Assembly (NCBI GenBank): GCA_027596075.1 | Contig: JADGJC010000174.1 | Location: 21,998-85,997, forward strand | Source of the DNA: Rhizophlyctis rosea | Lineage: Eukaryota > Chytridiomycota > Chytridiomycetes > Rhizophlyctidales > Rhizophlyctidaceae | DNA: 64,000 bases | Direction of reading: 5' to 3' | Shown here: positions 1 to 12,302 of the stretch, one piece after another | How the letters are laid out: every line of letters starts with the position of its first letter | How positions within the stretch are numbered: position 1 is the first letter of the stretch | The notes under the pieces: generated by a model | What the model saw: only the letters and a program-made list of their open reading frames with translations | Told to the model about the DNA's origin: nothing | The model's database searches: none | Translations under genes and position numbers: made by a program

Positions 1-153
1 AGCACAAGGTTCTCCTCATGTGAGTCCTCAAGGCAGTGGCCCTTTATTTGAATAAGCAGGATTGAAAACTGACTTTTCATATCCAGTATGGGTATGTAGC
101 ATCAGAATTCGATTGACCTTCCTCTCATTTACGCCAATGATTGATTCAAAAAG

Positions 154-1375
154 GCCTGAACATGACACATTGGAGTTGGGACCATCAGGTACTGGCACTT
201 CTTCCACGTAAACAAACCTAGGTTTACTCATGAGCGCTTTCATGACCTGCACAGTTTGAGTACTTTGGTGAACATCCGGACTTCCAGTGTCTAGTCTTCG
301 ATAATCGGGGAGTTGGTCTGTCGGACTGTCCACAAGAGAGATACACGTATGTCAAATCGTTGCCTATCTATCTGTCAAACCCAACTTTTATAGTGCCTGA
401 CGGTTCATCATTCAGCACCTCTGAGATGGCAAGAGACACATACGATCTTCTGGAGTGTGTTGGATGGAAGGAAGATATCCATGTGGTTGGTGTCTCGATG
501 GGAGGAATGGTAAGTGAGCCGTCGTCCCAGTCTACATAAACAGCAGCCCGACCTCATGCAATTCTACCCATTTTCAAGCACAGATCGCGCAAGAACTATG
601 TCTCTTGATACCCGATAGAGTAATATCGTTATGTTTAACGTCAACTACACCGGGCCGCAGCATCCCACCCGTAAGCTTCGCATGCGACTCTTCACTGATC
701 ATACAGCAAAGCTGATCCAGAACACAGGGCGCAGCCATCACAAATCTCCCGCGAACCCTAATGATCCGAGACGCAGAAACCCGCGTCCATTCAGTCATCG
801 ACATGGTATTCCCACCGGTACGTCTCCCCCTCCCCATCTCCCCTCCCCTCACACCCCATCGCTCAACCCTTCCACCCCACCAGACATTCCTCTCCCAACC
901 CTCCACCGAACTCGACCCAACAGGCATTCCATACCCAACCAACCGCGAAGCCCTCGTAGCCCGCTTAATGAAACGCATGGCCGCCACGCGTCCACAACCA
1001 CCGTTCGGCGCAATGGCGCAGCTTGGTGCTTGTATAACGCATTATGTTTCTGATGAGCGGTTGCGGAGTTTGAAGGGCAAATTACCTATTCTGATCGTGA
1101 CGGGTACTTGGGATAATGTGAGTTTTCCAATATGAAAGTTGGGTAGCGTTGTTGGGATGACATGCATAGACTACAAAGTCATGACTGAGACCAATCCCTC
1201 CCCGTAAACACAGCTAATCCGCCCCGTAAACTCCCACCGCCTCGCCTCCATCCTCGACGCACGGCTGGAAATCTTTGACGGGTGTGGGCACGCACTTGTT
1301 TCCGAGCAACCGAAACGGTATAATGCGTTGTTGGAAGAGCATTTTAGAGGTGCGCAGTGTGTGAAGGGCAGTTGA
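154..1375 (+). CDS. alpha/beta hydrolase fold protein (5' end unresolved)
   Basis: Predicted soluble alpha/beta hydrolase; the substrate cannot be inferred. I read seven exons that join in phase: 154-188, 255-346, 416-509, 584-670, 728-817, 884-1117 and 1214-1375. Landmarks in order are GLNMTHWSWDHQ (substrate-pocket loop), FDNRGVGLSD, YTTSEMARDTYDLLE, the nucleophile elbow GVSMGG, then GTWDNLIRP with the acidic residue and a late GCGHAL with the catalytic His. The chain ends at TGA 1373-1375. The first exon is entered through an AAG acceptor (151-153). The codon before it fits an ATGG just upstream of a GTATGT at about 93, but that upstream frame soon meets a stop, so the true start is unknown or lies off the left edge. 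The family assignment is firm and the 5' model is not. Confidence 0.8.
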
Positions 1376-3450
1376 CTCGTAGCCAAACTTTGAGGAGAAT
1401 GTTATTGGACCTTTTTAGTTTGTGTTGTTTGAGGTGTTTTGTCTGTAGTTTTCAATTCATGTGAATGAATGAGGCCTCATATCATGAAATATGTTTAACT
1501 TTGGAAGGTGATATGGAGCTGTGGCACTTGGGAGCTTTGTGGTGGTCGGGGCCCCAGCGAGCGGACTGGTCTTTTGATGTACTATAGCCGTGACGGGTAG
1601 AGGTATCTTGGTAGGACTGCAAAGCTGGCGGCGTCCTCATGTAAGCTTGCTCTTCGCTCTTAGAAAAACTCATGGCTACAACACATTTCGATGAACGAAT
1701 TTGTCGATGGCGAGTTGATATATTGGTGACGAACCATAAGAACTACAAAGCTGTTGTACTCCATGCCTTTGGATTCCAAAAGCACTTTTCCCGATCCAAA
1801 ATCCTGATCAATGCTGAAGAGCCGTGATGTGCGGACGGACACATCAGGAACTCTTGCACGGGGCAACCCCTCGACCGCAACGTATCCCTAGCACTCTAAG
1901 CAACACTCCCCAGTCTGATCATTACTGTTCCTTCCCCCAAATAGGGAGCTTGATGGAGTGCGGCCGGTCGGTTGCCCAACACATCAACCAGGCATGAATC
2001 CAGCTCTTATGCTAGCGCATTCGCACAATATGAGGCACCCCAGATCTCTGAGCATACCTACCGCACTGAGATCAAGCTGCGAGGCTCAACCTCCATCCAA
2101 CTGAAGGAACGTGGGGTCATTGCCACGAATCCGCCGACACGTTCGAGTTTGTTGTTCCCTCCAAATACATCTATCTAATGCTACAGATTTCGAGGAATAT
2201 TGAACCTTATCCTCGGCTTCTTGTGTGTTCTTGAGAGAGGGTGGAGATGGAGGCAACGCTCTCGTAGTCTATGCGATTTGGTGAATCCGCGACCGCCGAC
2301 CGACTGGTAGATGCTGGAATTCGAGTTAGCCGTGACAGACTACACTCCCAGCGGATGCTTTTTTGGGTCAAAAACTGACTCTGGTTGATGTGAGGCTCTT
2401 AACCGACACATCGCACTTGACTGGTGACGATGATATAAAGTCGTGCGAGTTGAAGTCACCGAGGCGAAAGCGGAAAGTCGACCAGAGGGTAGATTCTGAG
2501 ATTCGATTTGGCCATGACAGACCACACTCCCAGCGGATGCTTTTTTGAGCAAAAAAATGGCTCTGGTTGATGTGGGCCCTTAAACATTCACATCCATCTT
2601 GAGCCCACGAAAGGCTTGTGTCACCGGCTATCACGGTTACTCTTGGCAAGTAGCGACGGATTGCACGCCAGCGCTCGAGCGCTTTCGCTGCTTCTGCTTG
2701 CTTTTGCGGCCGGTGCCGCGGAAGGGTATGAAGAGAGAGAAACTGATCACTGATCCATACAGTCAACCAAAAAGCAAACAAATGACACCACTCACCCAGA
2801 AATTTCCGTAACGATTCCCCCGTCCAACCAATCCGACAGGAGAGTTTACTGGTTAACCAGATGAGAAGCAGCGACCCAAAAAGGATCCGGAACTGGCCGC
2901 AATCGCGGGAGTCGACTAACCCTCGTGGGAACTTGCAAGTCGCTGCGGCGTTCAACTGCCAGGGCGCTGATGACCATAAAGACCACCCAGCGTTCCTGGC
3001 AGCCTGAGACATGAGACTTCGGTAAGTCCCGATGACCTCACACCAATCCACTGCTGCTTCACCACCCAGTACCCCAGTCCAGTCTTGAACCCCGATGGAT
3101 GTGGAAGGACGGTGAAGGAGAAAGGATGGTTATGGGAGATGGGCGATCAATTTGAGTGGTGTTTGAGGTCCTGGCGGTGAGTCACAGTGATGCAAGTGAG
3201 CTCTGACCAAATAGGGGCAAAGCAATTTGACCTGTTTGTGGCTGGTCTATTGTTGGGCTCTCACACTCTCACGCTCGTGTCAACCTCGCAGCTCCTTGAA
3301 CTTTCGCTCCATCTCCACAAGTGCGCATATCTTGCTACACCCACTTGTCCCTTCATAACATAATATCAGTCTTGCCACCAGTAACCTAGTGCGCTCAGAC
3401 ATGTCAGGCATAGCCCTGGTACAAATATAACCGAAGAACACACACTCAAT
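1376..3450. other. gene-poor stretch, 2.1 kb
   Basis: No conserved protein is visible on either strand. The longest open frame (2368-3051, minus) shows no recognisable motif and overlaps a duplicated segment. The only structure seen is the direct repeat at 2306-2602. The right end is presumably the promoter of the MIOS gene. Confidence 0.5.
2306..2602. repeat. imperfect direct repeat, two ~115-bp copies
   Basis: Copy 1 runs from about 2306 to 2421 and copy 2 from about 2488 to 2602, an offset of 182 bp. Both contain a shared block reading ACTCCCAGCGGATGCTTTTT (2342-2361 and 2525-2544), then CTCTGGTTGATGTG and a CTTAA-containing tail, with scattered substitutions and a small indel. I see no terminal inverted repeats or target-site duplications. 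Confidence 0.7.
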
Positions 3451-6400
3451 ATGGCCACTGTGGGAAGTAAACAAAACAGGTACGGACACGCGACGATGAC
3501 CAGTCAGAGTGTGCGCCTGAGACTGACGGCTTCGCAACATAGGATAATATGTTCTCCTCGGAAAGACCGGCGGTTCTTAACGGGAGGAACGGACCTGAAA
3601 CTGTACGAATGGAGTGCGGTGGGTCACTATGATGCTGTCGCTCACTGCGCGAAACCAACCTGAGACTGTTGTCAACCAGGCACCCGATGGGACCTTTTCA
3701 GTTCAGTTGATAGCTGTAAACTCGGATATGGCACATATGAAGTGCTTCGCATGGTGAACAACTTCGAACTTCGCGGCTCGTGCTCAACTTCTTGCTGACA
3801 TACTGCTGCAGGAGCCCACATATGTCAGGCGACCTTGTAGCAGTCGGCTATACAACAGGCCGAACTGTCGTGACCAGCATACACGGTTTCACTTACCTAA
3901 ACAGCAACTCACAACACATCTCCATGACACGATCCGCATCAGCTTCATCCCTGCTAGGCAGTTCCTCCAATTCCCAACAAAGCTCAAAAGTCCTTGGCGA
4001 ATACATGCCTCGCCACACCCGCGCGTGCAACGTCGTATCATTTTGCCCGACAGAGCCGCGGCTGCTTGCTGCTGGGCTTGATAAAGTTCGTAACGACTAT
4101 GGGCTTCTAGTTTGGGATACGGAGGGGGCGGCGCGGAATGGGTTTGCGGGGGGAGCGGGTGGAGGTGTGGATTTGGAGGGTGACACTGCGGCTGTGGACG
4201 TACGGCCTGGTGGGCACCCGGAGCGGGGTGGGTCGGGAGGGAGTGAACCGATCAGAGGATTGAACTATGGATATTCTGTCTCCGATTTGGAAACGGCTTT
4301 AGGTAACTTTCATGGTTGAGTCTTCTTTACTGGGAGTTGAATCTCATGTGGCATGGGATCCGCCAGATGCACGCTTGACACGGGGATTCATGTCGTCGAC
4401 ATCAACTGTTACCGACCCATCATCGGCGCGTCAAGGTCCTCTGCCAAGCAGGTACGGCTTTTGTTTTCAAACCTTCCGGGTCTTTTTATGACTGGTGATA
4501 CGATAGCATGCACACCTAGCACGGTCACTCAGAATAAGCCAGTTGCGCAATTTGGATCATCCGAAGGTGTCTCCTCTGCAGCTTGGTTCCACCACTCATC
4601 GCCACGGCTGGTGGCCGGTATGGGGATCAAGTGGATTCGCATGTTTGATCTTCGATGTAGGTGATATGGATGCGAGCACGAACGTGGAAAGCTTGCTGAT
4701 GTATGCTCATTCAGTGGAGGCCTCAAGTCCAAGCATGATCATCCCAACCAAAGCCATAAGCGGCATCGCCACAGATCCCTTCCATCCATACCGCTTCGCA
4801 TCGTTTGCAGATGATTCCATCATCCGGATATGGGATGCGAGGAATGCGTCCGAACCTGCCTTAACGCTAAACTCGGAATACCGTAATGGAATATCTCAGC
4901 TCGAGTGGTCTCCATTGCGGTCTGGTCTTCTTGCATCTGTAGGGAGGGAGTCTTCTGTACTGAAGATCTGGGATATTCAGGAGGGGACGACTAAGGAGTT
5001 TTTCACGTCGACCGTGTACCGATCTTCACCTTCGCAGACTGCTCATAGTAATCTTCCTGGAACGTCGCCTGGCGCGGCGGCGTTGGGTACGTCTCCCGGC
5101 CAGGCATTTGCGGGCGGCGACGGTGGGCATGATGGCGTTCCGGGTGCATCGACTCTTGTAGCGCCGTCTGGAGCTCTACTGCCTACGGGCGGCGGAACCG
5201 GATCGCCCGGGATAGTTGAGGGGCCGCGAGGGGATAGTGCGGCAGAAGAATGGGGTACAGTTCCAGTTTTGTGGAAGACTCGTCAAGGTAAGGCCTTGGT
5301 TGAACCAAGCTCGAAGGCCCATGACTCAAACATGACTTGCGGCATGCATTAGTGAAACGGACATCACCCATAAGCGGCTTCGCATGGATGCCCATCGCGC
5401 GACCGGGCGACTTCTCCCACAACATCATCACCGCCCACCACCGCGACCCAGAATACGTCATCACAAACCTGCCCGTAACCTATAAGATGGAGTTCTCGCC
5501 GGACGGCGGTCTAGCGGTAACTGGAGGTAAAGCCGTCATGATGGTACCGCCTCACGTGACGGCTACGCCAACGGACCGCTTGAGCGTCTCCGGCGGGGAC
5601 GATATGTTCACGCCACTGAGGGGTGGGGAGAAGTTGTTTGGAACGCCGGGGAGACCGTCTTTGGTTAGCGTTACGGGAGTTGCATCCGTGAAGAGGGATT
5701 CGTTGGTGGAGTTGGGAGGGGAAATTACGTCGAGTTTTAGGCCGATTAACACGCTTATTATGACGCATTCTTCGGAGTTGGCGACGGATATGTCGGTTGT
5801 GATGGAGGAGAGGGTTTTGAGGGGGTATTCGATGGATGTAGGTTTTGCGGGGTTGCTTGAAAGATTTTTCAAGCGGTTGACTGAAAGTCTATATCATTGC
5901 AGCCGGATAAAAATCAGGAGATTTTGACGCAAGTCGACGGCGGGTTGAGAGAGCTTTGGAGATGGATAGAGCGTACGTGATTGAGCATGCATGATAGTCT
6001 GCACAAACATTGTCTGACCCCCATCCGCAGAGGTCAAAAGTCTCTCTTCAAAAGGACGAATGCGTGTACATAATAAAGATTATTCCGCGCAAGGCATCCA
6101 TGCTGTGATCCAAGAGATGACGACCTCCCCAGGTAATGGTCCTTGTGATTGAACACCCTCGATAGAATTGGAACTAACCTCCACGTCAGCGCTTGCCAAA
6201 ACACCCTACACAATACCCGGCACACCACGCGACGGAAGTTCCAGTCCCGCCGCGGGTTCATCGGCCGCATCGAGCCCACAACGCAAACAGGAGGCTTCGT
6301 TGCCGTTCGTGACGTATACCAATTACTATCGACAGTTGGCGCTACTGATTTGTGGATGGGATTTCCATGGAGGGGATAAGAATAGTGAGCGGAATCTGGA

Positions 6401-8063
6401 GCAGGTTTTGAGTAGGTGAGGTGGTGGAAGTTGATTTGCGAAATGTGCAGTTTGTGGTGCTGAGATGTTGACATTTTGCATCGTGCGTTTTTTTTCTTTG
6501 TGTAGCATGGAAGCCAGTGGGGAGTTTGAGAAAGCGGCTGGGTGGGCCTTATTCCATTCGTCGAGTTTGAGTCGGGCGATTCAGGCGTTGAATAAGAGCA
6601 ATAGTGAGTACAAATCTCCCTCTTCATAACCCCACCATCCCTTTTCTCACTGCGCATCCCTCTTCCACAGATGAACGTCTCAAACTAGTCGCCACGACAT
6701 TAGCCGGATATGCCAGCATTTCCACTGGGAGTTCCGCGTCAACGCTATGGCAGGATATGTGTCGGTCATTGAGCACAGAACTACAAGATCCATATTTGAG
6801 GTCGATGTTTGCGTTGATTGCGTCGAATGGGGATTGGAGTGTTGTGTTGAAGGAGGAAGGGTTGTCGATTCGGGATAGGATTGGGATTGCGTTGAGGTTT
6901 TTGGATGATGAGGCCGTAAGTCTCTTCCTCCTTTTTGATCATGGCTCCGAGAACTCTGCATTCTCTGACTATCACACTGTTTCCCGACCCCGCAGCTTTT
7001 GACGTATATCAATCAACTTACGTCCAGCATGGTATCGGAAGGGAATGTAGCTGGATTACCGTTGACGGGGTTGACGCCTATGGGTGTGGAGTTGTTTGAC
7101 CGTTATGTGGATCGGACGGGGGACGTGCAGACTGCGTCGTTGATTTTGAGTATGGTTTCGCCGCGGAGATTTACGGATTCGAGGGTTGAGGATTGGGTGG
7201 AGAAGTAAGTATTGAGAAACAATCCTTCATCTCGTAACAAAATCATTTGGACAGCATCTGACTGAGTTATCTTTGCGCAATGGCATAGTTACCGCTTCCT
7301 CCTCGACCGCTGGCAACTCTACCACGCACGAGCACAGTTCGATATCGCGAGGAGGAAATTCGTCGCGGGGGATCCGTTTTTGAACCAGCCGCCGCCGGCT
7401 AATGCGGCGTATAATGCGAATGTGCCGCCGCAGGTTTATGTTAGGTGTAATTTTTGTAACCAGCCGGTGGTCAATGGGCTGTTTCAGGCGGCGGTTAAGA
7501 AGGGCGGGGCGGGTGGTGGGGTGGTGGTGCCTGGGACGGGACCGGGACAGGGTCCTGGACCGAATACGGCGGCTTTGGTGTTGGGGCATGGGAAGCATAA
7601 GGTGGGTGGTTTGGGTTGTGATGGTTGGGTTTGGGTCAAAAGCACGCACTGATGACGGTTATTGATCTTGTTCTTGGAAACCCAGATCACCAGTTGTCCC
7701 AATTGTCGGAAGCCACTACCACGCTGCGCATTATGTTTATTGCATTTGGGAACACCAGCGGAGAACCTACAATTCTTTTCGCGGAGACCTACCACACCTG
7801 CTGGCGAACAACCGCCTTCTGCTGGAACGGGTGGTGACAGTATGTGTTCTTCTCACGTTCGATTCCCAGTCCAGGCTTTCTTCATGAATATTGACATGGA
7901 TCTTCTAATTTTTGCAGAATCCAACCCATCCGGCTTCGACCTATGGTTCACCTGGTGCCAAACCTGTCGACACGGCGGGCACGCGATTCACATATTGCAA
8001 TGGTTTGAAAAGCATGTGGAGTGTCCCGTATCTGATTGTAAATGCCGGTGTCGGCAGATTTGA
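3451..8063 (+). CDS. MIOS: MIOS/Sea4-type WD40-RING protein, GATOR2/SEACAT subunit
   Basis: Predicted homologue of metazoan Mio / yeast Sea4, a scaffold of the complex that activates TORC1 in response to amino acids at the vacuole or lysosome. Sixteen exons join in phase (3451-3618, 3680-3753, 3812-4302, 4367-4451, 4520-4656, 4715-5287, 5353-5837, 5903-5972, 6031-6132, 6190-6415, 6506-6603, 6671-6915, 6996-7204, 7289-7601, 7686-7839, 7918-8063) to give about 1191 aa. The N-terminal propeller shows RRFLTGGTDLKLYEW, LLAAGLDKVRNDYGLLVWD, GMGIKWIRMFDLR and SIIRIWDAR. A helical middle follows, then a C-terminal Cys/His zinc region (RCNFCNQPVVNG, SCPNCRKPLPRCALC, WFTWCQTCRHGGH, HVECPVSDCKCRC). Glycine-rich inserts at 4110-4250 and 5040-5240 interrupt the propeller. 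The ATG at 3451 is the first in frame. Confidence 0.93.
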
Positions 8064-8339
8064 TCGGAGAAGGAGTTTGATTTGTTCTTTTCTGTGAATA
8101 CATGTAGATAGTTTCATTCGCTTGGATTATGTGGGAGTTTTGATGGGATGGAAGTTGTTTGGTTGTCCGATGGTATTCCGGGTTTTCTCTTTTGCCCCAG
8201 TTTGGGGAAAGAGTGGTATGATTGGGAGATGTGGTATACAGAATTTGTGGGGTTTGTGGCATACTTATCGTGTTTCGAAGGATCGCTCGCGTTGGATTAC
8301 TGCCATTGTGGTGTAACTCGTCAGTTTCCCCGGCTTTCG

Positions 8340-9311
8340 TCATACAGAACCCAGATTATCAACCTGCCAAACACCCCAAAACTCACCAGACTTGTCAAAC
8401 TTTATCAGTAATGTGGTTCTTACAGGAAATTGCTCATTACCTGTTGCGTGGGCTGTAACTCTTGAAGGCTGTCCGATGAGGGAATGAGCCGTTGTTAGAA
8501 ACGCATTATCAAGGCGAAAGCGGATTTTGAACTTACGAATTGACACCCGTCTAGAATAGCCTCTACTATTCCTGCGGTGAACGCTCCAGCACTTAGTTGT
8601 GATAGGTCTTTTGGTACTGAGATAAATTTGGAGATATTTGGTTCGTTGTCGGATATCATATCTGATGTGGGTCCAGACATGATGAGCATAACTTTCTCTC
8701 CGGATGACCGCTCCAGCGAGACCATGGCGAAACTGGAGAAGAAAGGCACCCATTCCCAAACTCCCTTACATTCATCATCGTTCTCTGTTCCTTTTTCCAG
8801 TGAGTCCGCAGGTTTGCCGAAGAGGGTTTTCCATACTGTTGTGTGGATGAAGGAGAGGACGTTGAGGACGCGGGTGTCGCGTCTGCTGTTTCGTTCGCGG
8901 AAGACGGTGAGTTCTAGCATGCGGATGCCGACGCGGTAGCCGAAGTCGCTTAGTCTGTAAATAGAGGAAGGTGGTGGGCGCGGTGAGGTACGGTTGAGGG
9001 TTAGCGGTGTTTGGAGCGACACGATCTAGGCGCGTGACGGTTGCGGAAGTGAATAGTACCTTTTCTCTAGGTCTTGGATGCCGTTGGCGCGTTTTTGTGC
9101 GTATTGGAACATCTCGGAGAAGAGGAATGAGAAGGCGGATAGACTGACCTTTGGAGTGTAAAGAAGTCAGGCAGGAACATGGCTTCAAGTCCAACATTCA
9201 CCTTGCAAAGCCTGTGTTGCGTACCTCGTTCGTCTTACTTTTGTTCAAGTTTCGGTCCAGGATGTTCTGCTTTCGTACCGCTGGGGCGGACCGTGCTTGG
9301 CTTTGAGACAT
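8340..9311 (-). CDS. TRS31: TRAPP subunit TRAPPC5/Trs31
   Basis: Core subunit of the TRAPP complexes, the Rab1/Ypt1 exchange factors acting in ER-Golgi traffic. Five exons in phase (9311-9225, 9148-9060, 8954-8770, 8661-8537, 8468-8340) give 204 aa, the usual length. Family-typical strings are KQNILDRNLNKSKTNEV at the N terminus, FSFLFSEMFQYAQKRANGI, HTTVWKTLFGKPADSLEKGT, FISVPKDLSQLSAGAFTAGI and a C-terminal TTLLIKFDKSGEF. The intron at 8662-8769 happens to be open and a multiple of three, so a naive frame reads through it and adds a spurious insert after the acidic loop. It starts 188 bp from the divergent TAN1 gene, so the two probably share a promoter. Confidence 0.94.
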
Positions 9312-9499
9312 CTTGTTCGGATGTGATAGTTCTTTAGTGAATGGGAGTATGTACGAAGAGATGGAGGGGTCTGAAGGCGGGATGGCCCAGCTGGGGGCCA
9401 GTCCAACGCGGTTGTGAGGCTGAGTCAACTCTCCCCTCTTCAAAACGCGTTCCAAGTTTTCCCTTCCTCAAATTTCCCACGGATCTATTTTTATGCACC

Positions 9500-10832
9500 A
9501 TGGCCGACAGCCCCAATCGATCAGAATCGCAACAAAAACGTGCGCGCCCCATCACAAAGGACGCTATTGACGAAGATGGCCCTCCCTCAAAAGTAATAAA
9601 GTCAGAAACCGGGGAAGATGTCACACAGTCAAAACCCAAAAAACCGTCCACCCACACCATCCCCATAACGCGCGGAAAGTTTAAGAACCGTTATTTACGG
9701 AAACACGCAAGCCTGTTACATAGGTCGGACCCAGCGGTGGGACTTATTATTACTACTGGGGTTGGAAACGAGACAAGGGCACTGGTAGGGCCGTGTCTTT
9801 ACGTCTTGCAGCCTCTTGCGCAATTTGACGGTGGCCACGTTTCGATAGGGTCAAGCAAGGACATTCTTAGATACCCAGATGCCAGCACTATTTCCGGACC
9901 ATAAAACAGTTTGGGCGGCTCCTGCTGCAAAGCTCGATATAGACTTAGACATCGTGAAGGACTTTACTGGTGCCGCCGGTGCGGCTAATGCGGAGGACGG
10001 AGCTAAGAGCGAGACAAAACAGGAGGAAAGCACTTCTGATGATGACGTAGAAATTGGAGATCATGAAGCAAGTGGTGATGCGGAAGGCGGTGTGGAGGGT
10101 ACCAAAGCAGATCGAAGATTCCAAGCGGTGGACGCTGCATGTGCTGGATTATTGTTTATACGTTTTCGAGTGGACGTATCACCTGTAGATTTTGTGTTGA
10201 AGATGTTTGGTATGACCAGCAGCCATGTGAATCAAGGACTGCTTCATCGAGTATCTCACTCCAAATCATTAGACCATGTGCAGTCTCTACCACCGAAAGA
10301 ACAGAAAAAGTTTGCGCATCCCGTTCAGCATTGTTTCGTAAGATTCAAGGCAAAAGCAATGTTGGATTGTGTGAATATGCCTAATCAGCGAAGTACATCT
10401 AGAGATTCCTCCCCATCACCCATGTCTGTCCCGCAACACTCCAAGACATAAAAGATACCCTCACTCCCGTCGTCCAATCCGCACTCTCCCAACCTAGCGA
10501 CCTTTCAACGTCCGTTGCCGTCATTGCTGAAGTTAGAAACAACCTCAGCGTAACGCGCGACCTAGCCATCGAGACAGTTGCAAAGATGATACCTAATAAC
10601 TGCACGTAAGTCGCAATCCGTTCGCCCCATGCAGTCATGTTCTTGTCCCGATGACTTTTTGTACCAAAACTACCAATGCAGGATCAACCTAAAGAACCCG
10701 TCCAAAGTCCTATTCATTTCGATTTTCAAGAGTGTTTGCGGGTTTGCTATCTTGCCAAGATATTATGAGTTGAAGAAGTACAATTTGCATTCCGTTGTAC
10801 AGGCGGCTTCCGAAAAGGGAGGTAGCATATGA
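9500..10832 (+). CDS. TAN1: THUMP-domain protein Tan1 (tRNA ac4C12 cofactor)
   Basis: Tan1/THUMPD1 proteins bind tRNA Leu and Ser and enable Kre33/NAT10 to make N4-acetylcytidine at position 12. Five exons in phase (9500-9784, 9879-10209, 10273-10337, 10403-10605, 10682-10832) give 344 aa. The N terminus is basic and acidic, followed by FKNRYLRKHASLL and GLIITTGVGNETRAL, then an acidic low-complexity segment rich in Glu/Asp. The THUMP core reads RFLPITHVCPATLQDIK, EVRNNLSVTRDLAIETVAKM and INLKNPSKVLFISIFKSVCG, ending KYNLHSVVQAASEKGGSI. I chose the ATG at 9500 because the sequence upstream in that frame looks untranslated. The second junction (9784/9879) is the least certain. Confidence 0.9.
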
Positions 10833-11005
10833 TCTTGGTTATTTATATTCACAAGCTACTAAACTGTATATACACAATATACCAAGATGTTGGTATGTGA
10901 TTGATCGCTCTTGCAAGCTCTACGCTATCTATATACAATTTGGCTTGTGCTAAGTTGATTTGGTTCCTGGCATCAGCTTCGGACAATTACAGTGAAAGCC
11001 GTAAC

Positions 11006-12052
11006 CTAGCCTACGCGGTTTCCTCCGAACACCGACCTCCACAGACGCTTGGCACCCCGGTAGCAAACGAATCCCCCACCAATCAGATGGCCAAAGACGG
11101 AGGGAACACCATACTGGAACCAAGAGAGAGGTGACAAGATCCGTGTCCCAGGCACTACAATCTTCCTCAGATCGGCCGGGGCTTGTGCAATGGCCTGTCC
11201 CCAGGTTGTGCAAGCCTTGACAGCATCCACCGCCTCCAGAATAATCCCAACAACCTCATTCGGCTGACTAATGAAGGGTGAATGACTAGTCCATAATTCC
11301 CTCCAAGTAACCGTAGCACCTTGAGCCCTGACCATAGGAACTTGCATCCGTTGCACGAGGATGGGTAGACCGTGATCCTCAATAGTTCCTATGTACCATG
11401 TTGGCACATCCCGCCACCCAGCGTAGACGTACTCACCATCCTCAAACAGAGCCTTGAGGGATTGAGGGGCAAGTTGGGCAACGTGGTGGTCACTTTCGGA
11501 TTTGGCAACGTCATGGTAGAACAGGTCGTGTGGGTTTGAGATGAGTTCTGCCATGCCGGTTTGGTCGTTTCTGCGCCAGTAGGGTGGAGGCTTGTTGCCG
11601 AGGGGCGCCATGAAGGCCACGCCGGTGATGGAAAAGCCTGACGCGATGAGGATGAGAGCTACGACGTATCCTTTGCCGTGGGTGGAGGATGCTGGGGCAT
11701 TCTTTGGGCGGGCAAGGCCTTTGATGACGCTGTTGCCGACCATTCCGCCGTAGGAGTGGGCGATGACGATGACGTTGTGGCCTTGGGTAGTTTCTGAGGT
11801 GATTATGGCGCGGGCGGCGTCGACGTCGGCTTTGAGACCTAAGTTTCTGTCGCCGGTGGTGGAGGGGAGGGTGACGGTTAGGCACTTGATGCCGCGGTCT
11901 TGAAGGGGTTTGATGGTTTTGTCGTAGCAGGAGGGCTTGTGCCAGGAGCCTGGGATGAACACGAGCGTTGGGGTTTCCATGTTGCCGGCCATTGCGGTGA
12001 GTGGTGGTGAGGTTGAAGGAGAAAGGTGAGGTAAATGTCTAAAATGCCCCAT
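11006..12052 (-). CDS. alpha/beta hydrolase (AHSYGG nucleophile elbow)
   Basis: Single-exon alpha/beta hydrolase of 348 aa, or about 330 if translation starts at the second Met (MAGNMETPTLVFIPGSW), which lines up better with the family start. Visible elements are LVFIPGSWHKPSCYD (first strand and oxyanion region), TVTLPST, IVIAHSYGGMVGNSVIKG (nucleophile Ser) and a late FGHLIGGG that may supply the His. The C terminus is basic (Arg-rich). It resembles small fungal and plant esterase-like hydrolases; the substrate is unknown. It diverges from the gene at 12303 across 250 bp. Confidence 0.8.
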   Translation of the reverse strand: MGHFRHLPHLSPSTSPPLTAMAGNMETPTLVFIPGSWHKPSCYDKTIKPLQDRGIKCLTVTLPSTTGDRNLGLKADVDAARAIITSETTQGHNVIVIAHSYGGMVGNSVIKGLARPKNAPASSTHGKGYVVALILIASGFSITGVAFMAPLGNKPPPYWRRNDQTGMAELISNPHDLFYHDVAKSESDHHVAQLAPQSLKALFEDGEYVYAGWRDVPTWYIGTIEDHGLPILVQRMQVPMVRAQGATVTWRELWTSHSPFISQPNEVVGIILEAVDAVKACTTWGQAIAQAPADLRKIVVPGTRILSPLSWFQYGVPSVFGHLIGGGFVCYRGAKRLWRSVFGGNRVG

Positions 12053-12302
12053 CTGCTTTTATCCTTTTCACAAATTGTTCGACAACTTGCTGAAGTCAGC
12101 AATCTGGCATCTTCTCCGATTCTGGGGCCGCCAGGAAATTTGGGAAGGCGAGCAAAACTAAAGGACCCTAGTGCAGGACCCTGACTCACTCACAGATCAT
12201 GTCACGTGGCCTTCGGTGGCTTGGAGTCTTGGACTTTCCCCAAACAATTTTCCCACCTTTTCATTCTCTTTTTCCCGCTCCTTAGCTCGTCGTCCGTTCA
12301 AG

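Noticed and set aside
28..333. 101-aa minus-strand frame at the left edge
   Set aside because: It is the antisense shadow of exons 154-188 and 255-346 of the alpha/beta hydrolase.
2368..3051. 227-aa open frame on the minus strand
   Set aside because: No motif, Trp/Arg-rich composition typical of chance frames, and it overlaps the duplicated non-coding segment.
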